DNA from: Bacteroidales bacterium
GTDB lineage: Bacteria > Bacteroidota > Bacteroidia > Bacteroidales > UBA932
Direction: 5' to 3'
Length of the DNA stretch: 64,000 nt
Assembly (NCBI GenBank): GCA_017428945.1
Contig: JAFRPW010000006.1
Span: 1 to 64,000 of the forward strand
Part shown: piece by piece, positions 17,130-27,303 of the stretch
Position numbering within the stretch: the stretch's first letter is position 1
Layout: each line of letters opens with the position of its first letter
The notes under the pieces: generated by a model
The model's database searches: none
What the model was told of the DNA's origin: nothing
The model's input: only the letters and a program-made list of their open reading frames with translations
Made by a program: the position numbers and the translations under genes

Positions 17130-18440
17130 CTAATACAATAGCTTTTTCTCTTCCTCAATCCAACCGCGGCGTACATCCATCTCTTCCTGAGATAGCTTTT
17201 TCTCCTTGAATGATCCGCCCTCAACTACAACACTGGCATTTATACGTTCATACTCCGCCGGAATATCCACTTTCTTAAAGACTATATTTTGGAAAGGGGC
17301 CGCCGCCTTTGCCCAGAGATGGGAGTCGTTGGGTGCCGTACCGCTCACGCAGTCAAAAGTGATATCACGGATTGAGCATGACTTGGAGCGCATATGATGG
17401 ATACGAAGCAGTTCATTAGCCTCTACCCTGATATCACGGAACGCGATGTTGTCTATATCAGGGCCGCGTTCGCCCTTTGAGTATGCGCCCACGATATTGA
17501 AGGCGACGTTAGTGTCGGAAATGGAGATTCCTGACAGGACCGAATCGTGGATATGACCTTCGCCCACTCCTATGCGTATGGCATTGCAACTGGAGGAAAT
17601 AATACAGTTTTCAACCCTCACCCGGGCGCAATCCTGCGGTTTTTCCAGGAGATGGGCTCCGGACGCCCGGAGGGTGATGCAGTCGTCGGAAGTGTCTATT
17701 GTGCAGTTGGAAACAGTTACGTCCTGGCAGCGGTCTATGTCAATCCCGTCACCGTTGAATGTATGATAGTCCTTCCTGCGGGTATGCACATAGCACCCGG
17801 AGACAGTCACCTTGTTGCAGTTCAGGAGGAAACAGCTCCAGTAGGGAGAATCGGCCAGCTCTATATCCTTAATAGTGATATTGTCACTGTCCACGAACCA
17901 TACCATCTGGGAAGGACGTGCGGGGATAAGCGATTTATTGGAATATGGCGCCCCATTGGAATCCAGCAAAAACGCATCCGAATTGCCGTCAATCCGGCCC
18001 TTTCCGCTGAGGGTCACATTACTTACGCCCACACCAAGGATGAGATGTCCTCCGCTGATATAATCGCCCCATCCTATTTCAGCCTCGTTCTGAGGGCAGC
18101 AGTCGGCCGTGCAGTAATCCTTTATGTCAGGACTGCCTTTGATGGTGGCGCCCTCCTCAAGGTGGAACTCCACGTTGCTCCTGAGCCAGATGGAACCGCA
18201 GAGATAAGTACCCTTAGGCGCCGTCACTACTCCGCCGCCATTCGCGGCAACATGGTCAATTGCATCTTGGACGGCCTTGGTATCAAGCGTGCTGCCTTTT
18301 CCCGTGGCGCCAAAATCTTTCACGGACACCCTGCAGGGTTCCGTAGCCGGGTTGGGCGTATTATCATGAGAACTCACCTGTCCACTTCCGGAACAGGTCA
18401 GCGTCAAAGCCATCATTAACAGGCACAATAATGTCTTCAT
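17130..18440 (-). CDS. GH28-like (polygalacturonase-type) lipoprotein
   Basis: A 436-residue lipoprotein (lipobox around TLTCSGSG, Cys16) with a right-handed beta-helix of the pectin-hydrolase type. The entry segment VSVKDFGATGKGSTLDTKAV is characteristic. Acidic catalytic positions are present: Asp231 in FNGDGIDID and Asp252-Asp253 in TSDDCITLRAS. The GHG motif with the conserved His and the RIK motif are replaced by SSCNAIRIGVGEG, so it is a divergent member. It may hydrolyse galacturonan or rhamnogalacturonan side structures, or act on another uronic-acid glycan. Flanking GH2 genes and the downstream uronate pathway support a uronate-containing substrate. Confidence 0.85.
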   Translation of the reverse strand: MKTLLCLLMMALTLTCSGSGQVSSHDNTPNPATEPCRVSVKDFGATGKGSTLDTKAVQDAIDHVAANGGGVVTAPKGTYLCGSIWLRSNVEFHLEEGATIKGSPDIKDYCTADCCPQNEAEIGWGDYISGGHLILGVGVSNVTLSGKGRIDGNSDAFLLDSNGAPYSNKSLIPARPSQMVWFVDSDNITIKDIELADSPYWSCFLLNCNKVTVSGCYVHTRRKDYHTFNGDGIDIDRCQDVTVSNCTIDTSDDCITLRASGAHLLEKPQDCARVRVENCIISSSCNAIRIGVGEGHIHDSVLSGISISDTNVAFNIVGAYSKGERGPDIDNIAFRDIRVEANELLRIHHMRSKSCSIRDITFDCVSGTAPNDSHLWAKAAAPFQNIVFKKVDIPAEYERINASVVVEGGSFKEKKLSQEEMDVRRGWIEEEKKLLY

Positions 18441-18441
18441 T

Positions 18442-21060
18442 CTACTGAATTCTTATAATCCTTATTGCATTCAGGACAGGCAGGCCTTCAGACCTGATAA
18501 AACCAATGTCCAGGCCGCTTCCGCCCTCCACTTCCACGGGGAAACGCTGGACGACGGCCGTATTGTATCCATATTCCTGAGCAATGTTGAAATCACTCAG
18601 GACGGTGGTGCCATTGATGGAAACCGAGAAAATGCGATTTGTTTCCCCCGAGGAAACCACTTCATTCCCAATCCCGTAAAGCATGGGCTTTCCGCGGAAG
18701 GGTCCGGTGAGGTCTGCAAAATATAGGTAAACCAAGTATCTCCCGTCCGGGACATCGGCCTTGAATGCGTCCATACCGGCCCTTTGGGTTTGGAACAAGG
18801 GATCAAGGTCCGTACCGATAATATCGGCTTCAAAGGCAGGACGGTGCCCGCTGCTGTATTGCTGGTACATCCGTTCTCCGCCCACATATCCCCAGGAACC
18901 GGGACGATATTCCTGCTCCGGAATCCATATCTGGCCGCCGGCTCTGTCTTCAAAATACCGGTGCGTACCCATCATAACACTTATTTCCCTGAATTTGGAC
19001 ATTTCCTCCGGTACCATTCTGAAATCTATGCGTAGGATGTCTGCCGTTCCATCTGCCCCACGCGCTTCCAGGATGTTTTCCCCGCCCCTGAACGGCACGT
19101 CAAACAGGGCCGAACCATCACTTACGGCCTTTGTTCCCAGTGATTGTCCGTTAATGAACAATTCAACCTTGGGGGTTGTTGCAAAGACCTCTACTGGCTG
19201 GATGCACTTTCCGTCCACCTCCTGTCCGCCACGGATCTTCCAATCCGAGCCGCCAATCCGTATTAACGGGTTCTTGCCCAGCAGGGCCTTATAAAGCCAA
19301 TAGCTGTCTTTAGGTGTCCTGTCAGATGTTGTTATTCCTTTTAAGTTGAAGTGAGGAACTGCAAAGCCCCTGGCCTCTGAATGGAAGTCATTCAGATTCC
19401 AAACAGCACCGCCGGCAAGATACTCCTTCTCCAGGATTACCGGGATATAGCTTTTGTGGTACAAGAGGGCATAGTCACAGGAATAATCATGGCACTCCGG
19501 CTCATAATTATGGAGGCGGGAGTCTGCATCGGCCCCGTATTCTGAAATAATGAGCGCCTTGCCCGGGAATGCATCGTGTATCTTGTCAAGGGCCGGGCCC
19601 AGTTTGTCAAATGAACTGTAATACCAGCCGTGGTAGAGGTTGAATCCCAAGATGTCCGGGATTTCCCCGATACCGCTTTCCTGATATTTCTTCCTGTCCC
19701 CGTCACATGGAATCATGGTGGGCCTGGAAGGGTCGGCCCCACGCAGTGCGTTGTCAATAGCCCATGCGCAATCAGTTACTGTTTGGTAGTACTCCTCTTT
19801 GGACATGTCACCGTTTTGCCAAGGGAAATTGTCAAGAAGCACTTCGTTCATATAGGCCCAGGCAACCATGGAAGGATGGTTATAATTCTGGTATACCATT
19901 TCCTTTGCCATGGTCTCGCAGTTTTGGGTGAAATCATCGGCAAGGCCTATGCGGTTGACAACCGGAATCTCTGTGCAGGTGAGGATTCCCAGGCGGTCAC
20001 ATTCGTCCGATATCAGTTCATCCTGAGGATAATGGGATATTCTGAGGAAGTTGCCACCCATGTCCTTGAGAAGACGGATGTCGCGAAGGTGCATTTCGTC
20101 CGGGAGCGCATTGCCTTCCCCAAGATAATCCTGATGGCGGTTGGTACCTATAAGCTTAAGGTGCCGTCCATTCAGGAAGAAACCTTTGTCCGGGTCAAAT
20201 CTGAATGTACGGATGCCAAAAGTGTTTCTCCTTGAATCAATTACATCGCCCTTCCTGTCCAGGAGACGGGTTACGACGGAATAGAGCCGGGGAGAATCGA
20301 TATCCCATAGCAACGGCTGAGGCACTGCTACAGCCATCTTGATTACTTCACTTGCCGATGGCTTTTTGATGCTCTTCCTGATTGTGGCTACATGACTTCC
20401 TTCCGGATCAAACACCTGATGTTCCAGATACAGTTTCTTCTCCGGGCGGCAGATACTCAAATGGGTTTCTATATGAACTGAAGCCTGTTCGGAGGACACC
20501 TCCGGCGTTGTGATATACACCCCGCTGCTGGCGTAATGCTCAATACTGATATGATTATCCGGGACAAAGACCAGCGACACATCACGGTAGATTCCCCCGA
20601 AGAATGTGAAATCGGCCCCCTGTGGCGGTATACCCTCATCATGGGAATTGTCAACCTTTATCTTGAAGTTGTTATCCCCCGCGCGGATGTAATCGCTTAT
20701 GTCAAATACGAAAGCCGTATATCCACCCTTGTGGTTCCCTGCGTGTGTGCCGTTTACATAAAGGTCCACGACCTGGTTGGCACCTTCAAATCGTACAAAA
20801 ACCTTCTTGCCGGTAAGGGCGTCGTTAATACGGACAGTCCTCTCATACCATCCAGTTCCCCGGTAGTACCCGGGGACATCATCAACGGCATCCTCCGCAT
20901 TCCACGTATGCGGAAGCGATACAGTCTCCATGACCGCATCGCCCTCTTTCCGGAAGGTCCAGCCGGCGTTTATGCTTCTCTCATATCCTGGCGCCGCCAT
21001 TAAAGGAAGGCACTCAAGATATGAAAGAAGAATAAAGACAATATGAGAAAACTTGGTCAA
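18442..21060 (-). CDS. GH2 family glycosidase with C-terminal malectin-like region (872 aa)
   Basis: A secreted GH2 enzyme with an uncharged signal helix (IVFILLSYLECLPLMAA). Domains: jelly-roll (about 28-165), Ig-like (about 170-285), TIM barrel (about 290-590), then a beta-domain (about 600-690) and a malectin-like carbohydrate-binding region (about 700-872, ending GLDIGFIRSEGLPVLNAIRI). The acid/base is Glu406 in AYMNEVLLD and the nucleophile Glu507 in IISEYGAD. LIGTNRHQDYLGEGNALP is a barrel signature shared with Bacteroidetes beta-galactosidases and beta-glucuronidases. The malectin-like end may anchor the enzyme to its polysaccharide. It follows the giant GLUG lipoprotein gene by six bases. 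Confidence 0.92.
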   Translation of the reverse strand: MTKFSHIVFILLSYLECLPLMAAPGYERSINAGWTFRKEGDAVMETVSLPHTWNAEDAVDDVPGYYRGTGWYERTVRINDALTGKKVFVRFEGANQVVDLYVNGTHAGNHKGGYTAFVFDISDYIRAGDNNFKIKVDNSHDEGIPPQGADFTFFGGIYRDVSLVFVPDNHISIEHYASSGVYITTPEVSSEQASVHIETHLSICRPEKKLYLEHQVFDPEGSHVATIRKSIKKPSASEVIKMAVAVPQPLLWDIDSPRLYSVVTRLLDRKGDVIDSRRNTFGIRTFRFDPDKGFFLNGRHLKLIGTNRHQDYLGEGNALPDEMHLRDIRLLKDMGGNFLRISHYPQDELISDECDRLGILTCTEIPVVNRIGLADDFTQNCETMAKEMVYQNYNHPSMVAWAYMNEVLLDNFPWQNGDMSKEEYYQTVTDCAWAIDNALRGADPSRPTMIPCDGDRKKYQESGIGEIPDILGFNLYHGWYYSSFDKLGPALDKIHDAFPGKALIISEYGADADSRLHNYEPECHDYSCDYALLYHKSYIPVILEKEYLAGGAVWNLNDFHSEARGFAVPHFNLKGITTSDRTPKDSYWLYKALLGKNPLIRIGGSDWKIRGGQEVDGKCIQPVEVFATTPKVELFINGQSLGTKAVSDGSALFDVPFRGGENILEARGADGTADILRIDFRMVPEEMSKFREISVMMGTHRYFEDRAGGQIWIPEQEYRPGSWGYVGGERMYQQYSSGHRPAFEADIIGTDLDPLFQTQRAGMDAFKADVPDGRYLVYLYFADLTGPFRGKPMLYGIGNEVVSSGETNRIFSVSINGTTVLSDFNIAQEYGYNTAVVQRFPVEVEGGSGLDIGFIRSEGLPVLNAIRIIRIQ

Positions 21061-21066
21061 ATCCTT

Positions 21067-24000
21067 TTACTCGGCAAAATAGCAGTCAGTAGGATCATTT
21101 CCTATGCCGACTATGTAGCCTCCATAGTTGGAGGATGTAATGGTAACAAGATTGCCGCTGCTGGTTCTGCTCTTGACGGCTCCGCCGACATAGCACTTGG
21201 TGATAGTTCCGTCACATGCCAGATATGGCGCGTCGTCGGTAGTTTTATACCAGCCTGCAATAGACCCTGCTCTGCCTGCATTGTACTTGCCGTTAACATC
21301 AGCGTATTGACTTGATTTCTCTCCAGCCTCTATGGTACCATAATTTGAACAGGCCTGGATAGTACCATGATGAAGTACACCCACGACGCCTCCTGCAGCA
21401 GAAGCTCTGTTTTGAACAGCCAGTGCAAGTACATCACCCCTGTTCACATTATTATTATCATTGGAGTAGGATTCCTTGTATCCGATGATGCCACCTGCAA
21501 TTGCCGCGACATATTCATTGTTACTACAGGTGTTACAAGTCACGGCACCCGTGTTTTCACAGTCACTCACCACGCAGGATGTGTCATCCTCAATCCAGCC
21601 TGCTATGCCACCGGCATAATTGGACAGGGCTGAGGTTCCGGTGAGACTCTTTAAGGTTACGGCGCCGCTGTTGGAACAACCGGTGATTTCTTCGGCCTGG
21701 TCCCATATATCTCCTGCTATTCCTCCTACAACCGCGAAAGCGTTGACTGTTTTGACATATAGATATCGTACTTCGTTAGTGTTCTCACTGTCGATAATCC
21801 TGCCACCGAGCATCTGGCCTACGATGCCGCCCACAACTGCCCTGTTGCTCTTGACATAAAGGAAGCCGTTATTAGTGCAGGTATTAATCTCGGAACCGTC
21901 CTGACCAGCGCCTGAAGGTGCGGAAATACGTCCGGCGATGCCTCCTACGGAATATATCATCAAAGGAGTTGATTCCGAAACATAATACACATCAATGTCT
22001 GCTTCGTTCACACAATCCGTGCAGTCGTTGTCTTCGTCCACGTTATCTCCGAAGATACCTCCTGCAATCACACCGGCCTTGTTGGTATCACCGGACATGT
22101 CAACTTGAATATGACCATTGTTGGTGCAGGAAGAATACAATACCTGGGCATTTCCGCGGCCGGCGATTCCTCCGACGACAATGTGGTCTTGGGCAGATTT
22201 AGTGCTCTCGTTCGAGATACTTATCTCACCTTCATTCTCACAATCATCAAACTCTGAAGCAGCCGTTCCTACAACCTTCCCGGCCAGGCCGCCTACGCGG
22301 ATAGCCCCGGATTCGGAAGTAATTGATATCGCTCCAGTATTATGACAGGAATCCAATGTGATGGCATCAATAATACCTGCAACTCCGCCAAGGCAGAGTT
22401 CCGTTGTTGCCACTCCGCTGTTGGAAACAGCCCCTGAGTTTGTGCAGGACGTCAGATTATTCCCAACTTCACCAATAATTCCTCCCAGATACACGTATCC
22501 TTTGGAATTGGCGGAATTGGTAACGGTTCCGGTATTCTCACAATTACTGATGCTGCATGCCGACTGGCCATAGCCCACAATGCCGCCTATCTCTATGTAT
22601 TGGCCGCTCCTTGTCACCGGACAGTCATTTGAAACTAGTCCGCTGTTGGTGCAGGATGTGACGTTGGCTTTGCCGCGCCCAACAATGCCGCCCACGAACA
22701 TATCGTAAGAACTGGTGGAACCGGAAGTCAGGACCACGTCACCTGCGTTGCTTGCAGTCACCACAGCGCTGTTCTCTCCTGTAACACCACCTATGCACGC
22801 AACATTGGTAATTGTCAGGCCTGCAATGAAAATATCTCCAGCAGCCAGGTTGGCAGAGCCCGTAATGATATCACCTTTATTCAGACCTGTCAAGCCGCCC
22901 AAATACAATTGATAACAGGACAACTCCGTCACGGTAACAGTACCGCTGTTGGTAGCTTTAAAGTCTCCAGACTGATGGTGACCGGCTACGCCTCCGACGT
23001 AAAACATTTTTCCGGATTGCGTTGAAGTGTTGATAACGACGGCGCCGCTATTGGTAACACCGGTAACAATATCACCGCTAAAGCCGCTGGCTATTCTTCC
23101 CACCACGCCTCCAACAGGCACATTCTCATTTGTGGACGAACCCGTGAAAGAAACAGTCCCGGAGTTTTCACCTCCTTGAATGGGGCCATTGGTATATCCG
23201 CAGATTCCGCCAAGGGCCATATATCCACCGGCGGTAGCGGAGAAAGTGATTGCGGCCGTATTTGTATTGTCAACAAGTTCCCAGTCACCTTTGTTGTATC
23301 CGACTATGCCACCGACAGAATAATACTTGCTGCTGACATCAACGCTAAAAGAACCGCCTGCAATGATTGCAGTTGCGTTTGTACACGAAGTAACGCTATG
23401 AAGCACAATTCCTGCGATACCGCCTATACTGAGTTCACCGGCAGCGGCATCTCCGGAATATTCAATGGTCCCGCCGGTATTGGTGCAGGCCTCGATGAAA
23501 GCACCCTCGTCGCACCGGCCTACTGTTCCGCCAATGTATGCGCCAGAGGAAGCTCCTGTAGCGGCGACATTGATATTGCCGGCATTTGAAAGACCCGAAT
23601 AAGTTTCAGTTGTGTTATTGATTCGGCCGATGACACCTCCCTGGCAGAGATAGGTTCCGACGGCTCCGGCCTCGGTAGTGACCGTGCCGTCACTTGCGTT
23701 GGCGCATTCCTCCACCGAGCCCTTAGCCACACCTGCAACGCCTCCAATATGGAGCGGACCGGTGGTGGAGAAATCTGATGTGATTTTTACAAGTCCGTGG
23801 TTGACGCAGCCTCTCATGGATTCTGCCTTTTCAACCTGATAGCCAAGTACACCGCCTATATATACGCCCTGGCCGAAATCAGCCGAGCTCGCCACCGTAC
23901 CATAGTTTGCACAGTTGGCGATGTCACCTTGAGTCTTGAGATCACCGCCTTTCTGGGTGCGACCTATGACGCCGCCTATCGAAGGCTGACAGTCGTTAAC

Positions 24001-25362
24001 TCCGCCATTGTCAGCAAATGTCACCGAAGCATAGTTGGTGCAGTTGTTGAATGCACCACCCTTATTGTTGCCCACAAGACCGCCAATCTGGCAGTTTATG
24101 TTCTCCCCCTCAATGGCAGCAGAAGGCGTCCAGGTGATGGATCCCATGGCCGTACAGTTCTGCAGGCCGGCAATGTCATCAATCTCCGTTGAAGGGAGGA
24201 CTCGTTTTGCAAAGATACCCCAGTTCAAGTCATCGTCAGCTGTGGTGGTTATTGTGGAATTCAGCGTAAGGTTCTTCACTACGCCCTTCAGATCGGCGAA
24301 CATGGGTTTGGTAAGGCCACTGATGGTCTTGCCGTTGCCGTCGAAGATGCCCTTGTAGTCTTCTATCGGCTCAAAGGTGGCTGCGATGGAAGACAGGTCA
24401 AGGGTACCTGAGCTCTGGACAAGGCGTGCATTGAGCGTTTTGTTTCCGCCTGCAACGGCAGATACAAACTCCTGGAAGGTAGCGACGCTGTTAATCTGTT
24501 TGAGATTGGTCACCTTGTCGGGCGAATAAACCACGTTGTCAAACTCGCGAACCTTACCGGCGGCAATGGTCTTTGTGGCATTACTGTCCATTACCTTCAC
24601 TGTCATGTGGCCGGACGAGTTGTCCACCACATCCAGGGTAATACCACCCTCATACGTGCCTGCCGGAATCGCAATATAGAACACAAACGGATCGTTGGAC
24701 AGCTGCTTGTTGGAGCCGAAGCTGTAAATGAGCGGGGCTCCGCCGGAGGCAGGTGTAAGACTGCCGTTCAGGATTCCTGCAGTGGCGCCAATAGTGAAAT
24801 TTCCGGAAAGCGACTTGGCTCCGTCGGCGGCCGTAAGGGTGATTGAACTAAGCTTTTTGTCACCAGTGAAGGAGAATTTTAGCAATGCAGCCACGTGACT
24901 GAAGGTTACATTGTCACTCCTGGACGCCAGTGATGCGTACATTGGCATGGCAGTAGGGTCAAACCCGCCGGACTCATAGTGCTGCGTAGAAGGGAAACAC
25001 ACCTGGTTGCCCTGGTCTGAAACTCCGCAGTAAAGGAAATTGTACGGGGCCGAGAGGCTCGCCAATTTGAACGTAGCTGTGGCGGTAGTATTTCCGTCAC
25101 CTGGAGTGAATGATGTGGCAGCCGTCCCGTTGAGCGTAATCACGTCGGAATCGCCCCAAAGCACGGGATAAGAGCTACCGTCCTTGCTGCCAAGGGTTGT
25201 CTTGGTCTCCGGGCTCTCCGGGACAGAAAGTGTTACGGTTATTTCTCCGCTATTATTCTCACCAGGGATTTCCTCCCTGATGGGATTGTCAATTTCCTTG
25301 GCACAGCCTGCTGCCAGAAGAATCAGTGAAAATGCGAATACAAGTGTATAAATCTTTTTCAT
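21067..25362 (-). CDS. Giant GLUG-repeat lipoprotein with fimbrillin-like N-domain
   Basis: A 1431-residue lipoprotein (signal MKKIYTLVFAFSLILLAAGC). The N-terminal region (about 35-290) is fimbrillin-like: ETKTTLGSKDG, VLWGDSDVITLNG and, later, FVFYIAIPAGTYEGG. From about residue 400 to the end it is a tandem array of GLUG-type units with GG[ILV]xG turns such as IGGLVGNNKGG, IGGIVGYGQSA, VGGIAGRGNAQ and AGGVVGVLHHG. I count 26 GGxxG copies plus two degenerate ones. Units contain C-x-N-x-G segments (CTNSGAVS, CENTGTVT). The array should fold as a long beta-solenoid projecting from the surface, suited to adhesion or polysaccharide binding. No enzymatic motif is visible. It follows the EEP lipoprotein by twelve bases. 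Confidence 0.9.
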   Translation of the reverse strand: MKKIYTLVFAFSLILLAAGCAKEIDNPIREEIPGENNSGEITVTLSVPESPETKTTLGSKDGSSYPVLWGDSDVITLNGTAATSFTPGDGNTTATATFKLASLSAPYNFLYCGVSDQGNQVCFPSTQHYESGGFDPTAMPMYASLASRSDNVTFSHVAALLKFSFTGDKKLSSITLTAADGAKSLSGNFTIGATAGILNGSLTPASGGAPLIYSFGSNKQLSNDPFVFYIAIPAGTYEGGITLDVVDNSSGHMTVKVMDSNATKTIAAGKVREFDNVVYSPDKVTNLKQINSVATFQEFVSAVAGGNKTLNARLVQSSGTLDLSSIAATFEPIEDYKGIFDGNGKTISGLTKPMFADLKGVVKNLTLNSTITTTADDDLNWGIFAKRVLPSTEIDDIAGLQNCTAMGSITWTPSAAIEGENINCQIGGLVGNNKGGAFNNCTNYASVTFADNGGVNDCQPSIGGVIGRTQKGGDLKTQGDIANCANYGTVASSADFGQGVYIGGVLGYQVEKAESMRGCVNHGLVKITSDFSTTGPLHIGGVAGVAKGSVEECANASDGTVTTEAGAVGTYLCQGGVIGRINNTTETYSGLSNAGNINVAATGASSGAYIGGTVGRCDEGAFIEACTNTGGTIEYSGDAAAGELSIGGIAGIVLHSVTSCTNATAIIAGGSFSVDVSSKYYSVGGIVGYNKGDWELVDNTNTAAITFSATAGGYMALGGICGYTNGPIQGGENSGTVSFTGSSTNENVPVGGVVGRIASGFSGDIVTGVTNSGAVVINTSTQSGKMFYVGGVAGHHQSGDFKATNSGTVTVTELSCYQLYLGGLTGLNKGDIITGSANLAAGDIFIAGLTITNVACIGGVTGENSAVVTASNAGDVVLTSGSTSSYDMFVGGIVGRGKANVTSCTNSGLVSNDCPVTRSGQYIEIGGIVGYGQSACSISNCENTGTVTNSANSKGYVYLGGIIGEVGNNLTSCTNSGAVSNSGVATTELCLGGVAGIIDAITLDSCHNTGAISITSESGAIRVGGLAGKVVGTAASEFDDCENEGEISISNESTKSAQDHIVVGGIAGRGNAQVLYSSCTNNGHIQVDMSGDTNKAGVIAGGIFGDNVDEDNDCTDCVNEADIDVYYVSESTPLMIYSVGGIAGRISAPSGAGQDGSEINTCTNNGFLYVKSNRAVVGGIVGQMLGGRIIDSENTNEVRYLYVKTVNAFAVVGGIAGDIWDQAEEITGCSNSGAVTLKSLTGTSALSNYAGGIAGWIEDDTSCVVSDCENTGAVTCNTCSNNEYVAAIAGGIIGYKESYSNDNNNVNRGDVLALAVQNRASAAGGVVGVLHHGTIQACSNYGTIEAGEKSSQYADVNGKYNAGRAGSIAGWYKTTDDAPYLACDGTITKCYVGGAVKSRTSSGNLVTITSSNYGGYIVGIGNDPTDCYFAE

Positions 25363-25374
25363 AAGGCAGCGTGA

Positions 25375-27303
25375 TTAGTCAAAAGTTATGTAAGAGACAA
25401 CCGGGAAGTGGTCAGAAGGGCACCAGGTATCATCTTCCACATCATAAGTGGTCCGGACAGTCCTGTAAGACTGGGCATTGACTGCGTTGGAGGACCCGTC
25501 GTGAAGGATGATATGGTCTATGCGGAACTGAGGGTATTTCAGATTCTTCATATAATCTGCGCCCCAGTTGCTGCCGGTCTCCGTGCCGGGATAATTGACG
25601 TAGAAACTGGACATGTTACCAGCATCATAAACCTGGTCATATGCATCGGCAAAACCTGCGGAATATAATGCGGTATAAAGAGGCTGTACCTGCGTTTTCT
25701 TGGTGTCGATATAGGGGCCGAAATTAAAATCTCCCACAACGATATAAGGAAGGGAGCCGGCCTTTGCGGCAGTGAAATAGATGAGGTTGTTAAGCAGCCT
25801 CAGGCGCCTGGCCGCAGCGGCTGCCTGGTCCGCGGCAGTGTATTCGCCGTCCACCTTTTCAGCACCTATTTCATTATATGTATGGTCCAGGGTGGACAAG
25901 TGTGTCACGAACAGATAGAACTGCTTGCCGGACACCTTATGGGTAAACTTGGCATACGCACAGGTGGTTTCAGGGTTGCCGCAATTATCGTATGCGTCCT
26001 TCCTGTTATCATAGTAAGTGTTGTCGGCCGAATGGGAGAGCCAGACATAGTCCTGGTCCGATACGTCAAACATCGATGTCTTGTAGGCATATCCGTCGGC
26101 ATATCGGTTATAGGTCTCATAACTGGGACTCAGCCATGTGCCTTCTTTCTTAATATCGTCCGGATTGTCCAACTCCCAGGTATAACCCGTAAAGCCCTGG
26201 GCTTCAGCCATGGTTTTCAGCGAATACGTCCCTCCGTTCTGGAAATTGGAGTCCAGTTCGTTGAATCCTATGATATCTGCGCCTGTACCGGCAATGGCCT
26301 TTCCCAATGCTTCGCGTACGTCGGCATTGGACAGATACATATACGATATGTCCCTGCTTTGATTCTCACGGGATTCCTGCTGGAAAACATTGTATATGGC
26401 CACAGTGATTCCGGGAGGCGTTGCCGTGGGCTCGCCGCCGTCTTCGGCCGTAAGGTCACTTATGGAAAGGAGGTTCTCCGTACGTCCTGCGGCATATGTA
26501 AAGCTGGTGAACTGGACCAGTTTGTTGGATTCAAGAGTGTAACCGCTGCCCCAGAACTTCAGGCGCATGAAAGCGCCGTCGTCCTGATAGACCAGGGCCT
26601 CGATTCCGGCAGCGTAGGTCTGTGCAGGAACTGCAATATAGAAATAGGTATCCGTATTACTGAGCGTGACGTCACAGTCATAGACAAGCGTTCCCGCAGT
26701 TCCGCCGGAGAATGCCCCGGTGAAACCATTTGCGTCTGTAGCAAGGGTGAAATCACCGCGGAGTTTCTCACTTCCCAGGCTGTTAAGTTCTATACGGTCA
26801 AGCGTTGCACTTCCTTTAACGGCAAAACCAATTAGACCGCAGAAATTACTGAGCTTGACATTGTATTTATCCCCGGATTTCTGGGCATTGCCGTAAGAAG
26901 CGGCGGCAGCGCCATCAAAGCTGCCAGCCACATAGTTCTGCGTGGACGGCAGGCTTATCACGTTAGCCGACGTGGTGCCGGGATAGAGCACTTTATATGG
27001 CGCCGACAGGGAGCCGCTGACGGTAAAGTCAACTTTCCTGGTGCCGTTTTCTCCCGCCGTTACGGCGTTGTCCGACAGGGTTCCGTTTACGGATACTTTA
27101 TCTCCGGTTTTCCAGAGCACTTCGCATACGCCGTCGCTTGGGGCGCCAAGCATGGTTTTGGTCTCCTGGCCGGAGACGGAAGCGCTGAGAATCATTGTCC
27201 CCTCATTGAGGTCTGCCTCAGAAAGGCCGTTCTTTGCGCAGCTGAGAGTTAACCCAAGTGCCATAGCGGTCAACAGACCGGTTTTAATATAATGGTTTAT
27301 CAT
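25375..27303 (-). CDS. EEP-family phosphohydrolase lipoprotein with fimbrillin-like N-domain
   Basis: A 642-residue lipoprotein (lipobox LTLSCAKN). Residues about 35-285 are fimbrillin-like (ETKTMLGAPSDG, VLWKTGDKVSVNG, KVLYPG, FYIAVPAQTYAAG), closely matching the N-domain of the next gene. Residues about 305-640 are an endonuclease/exonuclease/phosphatase (DNase I/sphingomyelinase-like) domain with the metal- and phosphate-binding motifs FNELDS, FVTHLS, VVGDFNFGP, RIDHIILHD and PSDHFPV all present, so it should be active on phosphodiesters or phosphomonoesters. Its ATG overlaps the TGA of the short peptide gene before it (ATGA, 27300-27303), linking peptide and lipoprotein translation. It lies just after susD. 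Confidence 0.9.
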   Translation of the reverse strand: MINHYIKTGLLTAMALGLTLSCAKNGLSEADLNEGTMILSASVSGQETKTMLGAPSDGVCEVLWKTGDKVSVNGTLSDNAVTAGENGTRKVDFTVSGSLSAPYKVLYPGTTSANVISLPSTQNYVAGSFDGAAAASYGNAQKSGDKYNVKLSNFCGLIGFAVKGSATLDRIELNSLGSEKLRGDFTLATDANGFTGAFSGGTAGTLVYDCDVTLSNTDTYFYIAVPAQTYAAGIEALVYQDDGAFMRLKFWGSGYTLESNKLVQFTSFTYAAGRTENLLSISDLTAEDGGEPTATPPGITVAIYNVFQQESRENQSRDISYMYLSNADVREALGKAIAGTGADIIGFNELDSNFQNGGTYSLKTMAEAQGFTGYTWELDNPDDIKKEGTWLSPSYETYNRYADGYAYKTSMFDVSDQDYVWLSHSADNTYYDNRKDAYDNCGNPETTCAYAKFTHKVSGKQFYLFVTHLSTLDHTYNEIGAEKVDGEYTAADQAAAAARRLRLLNNLIYFTAAKAGSLPYIVVGDFNFGPYIDTKKTQVQPLYTALYSAGFADAYDQVYDAGNMSSFYVNYPGTETGSNWGADYMKNLKYPQFRIDHIILHDGSSNAVNAQSYRTVRTTYDVEDDTWCPSDHFPVVSYITFD

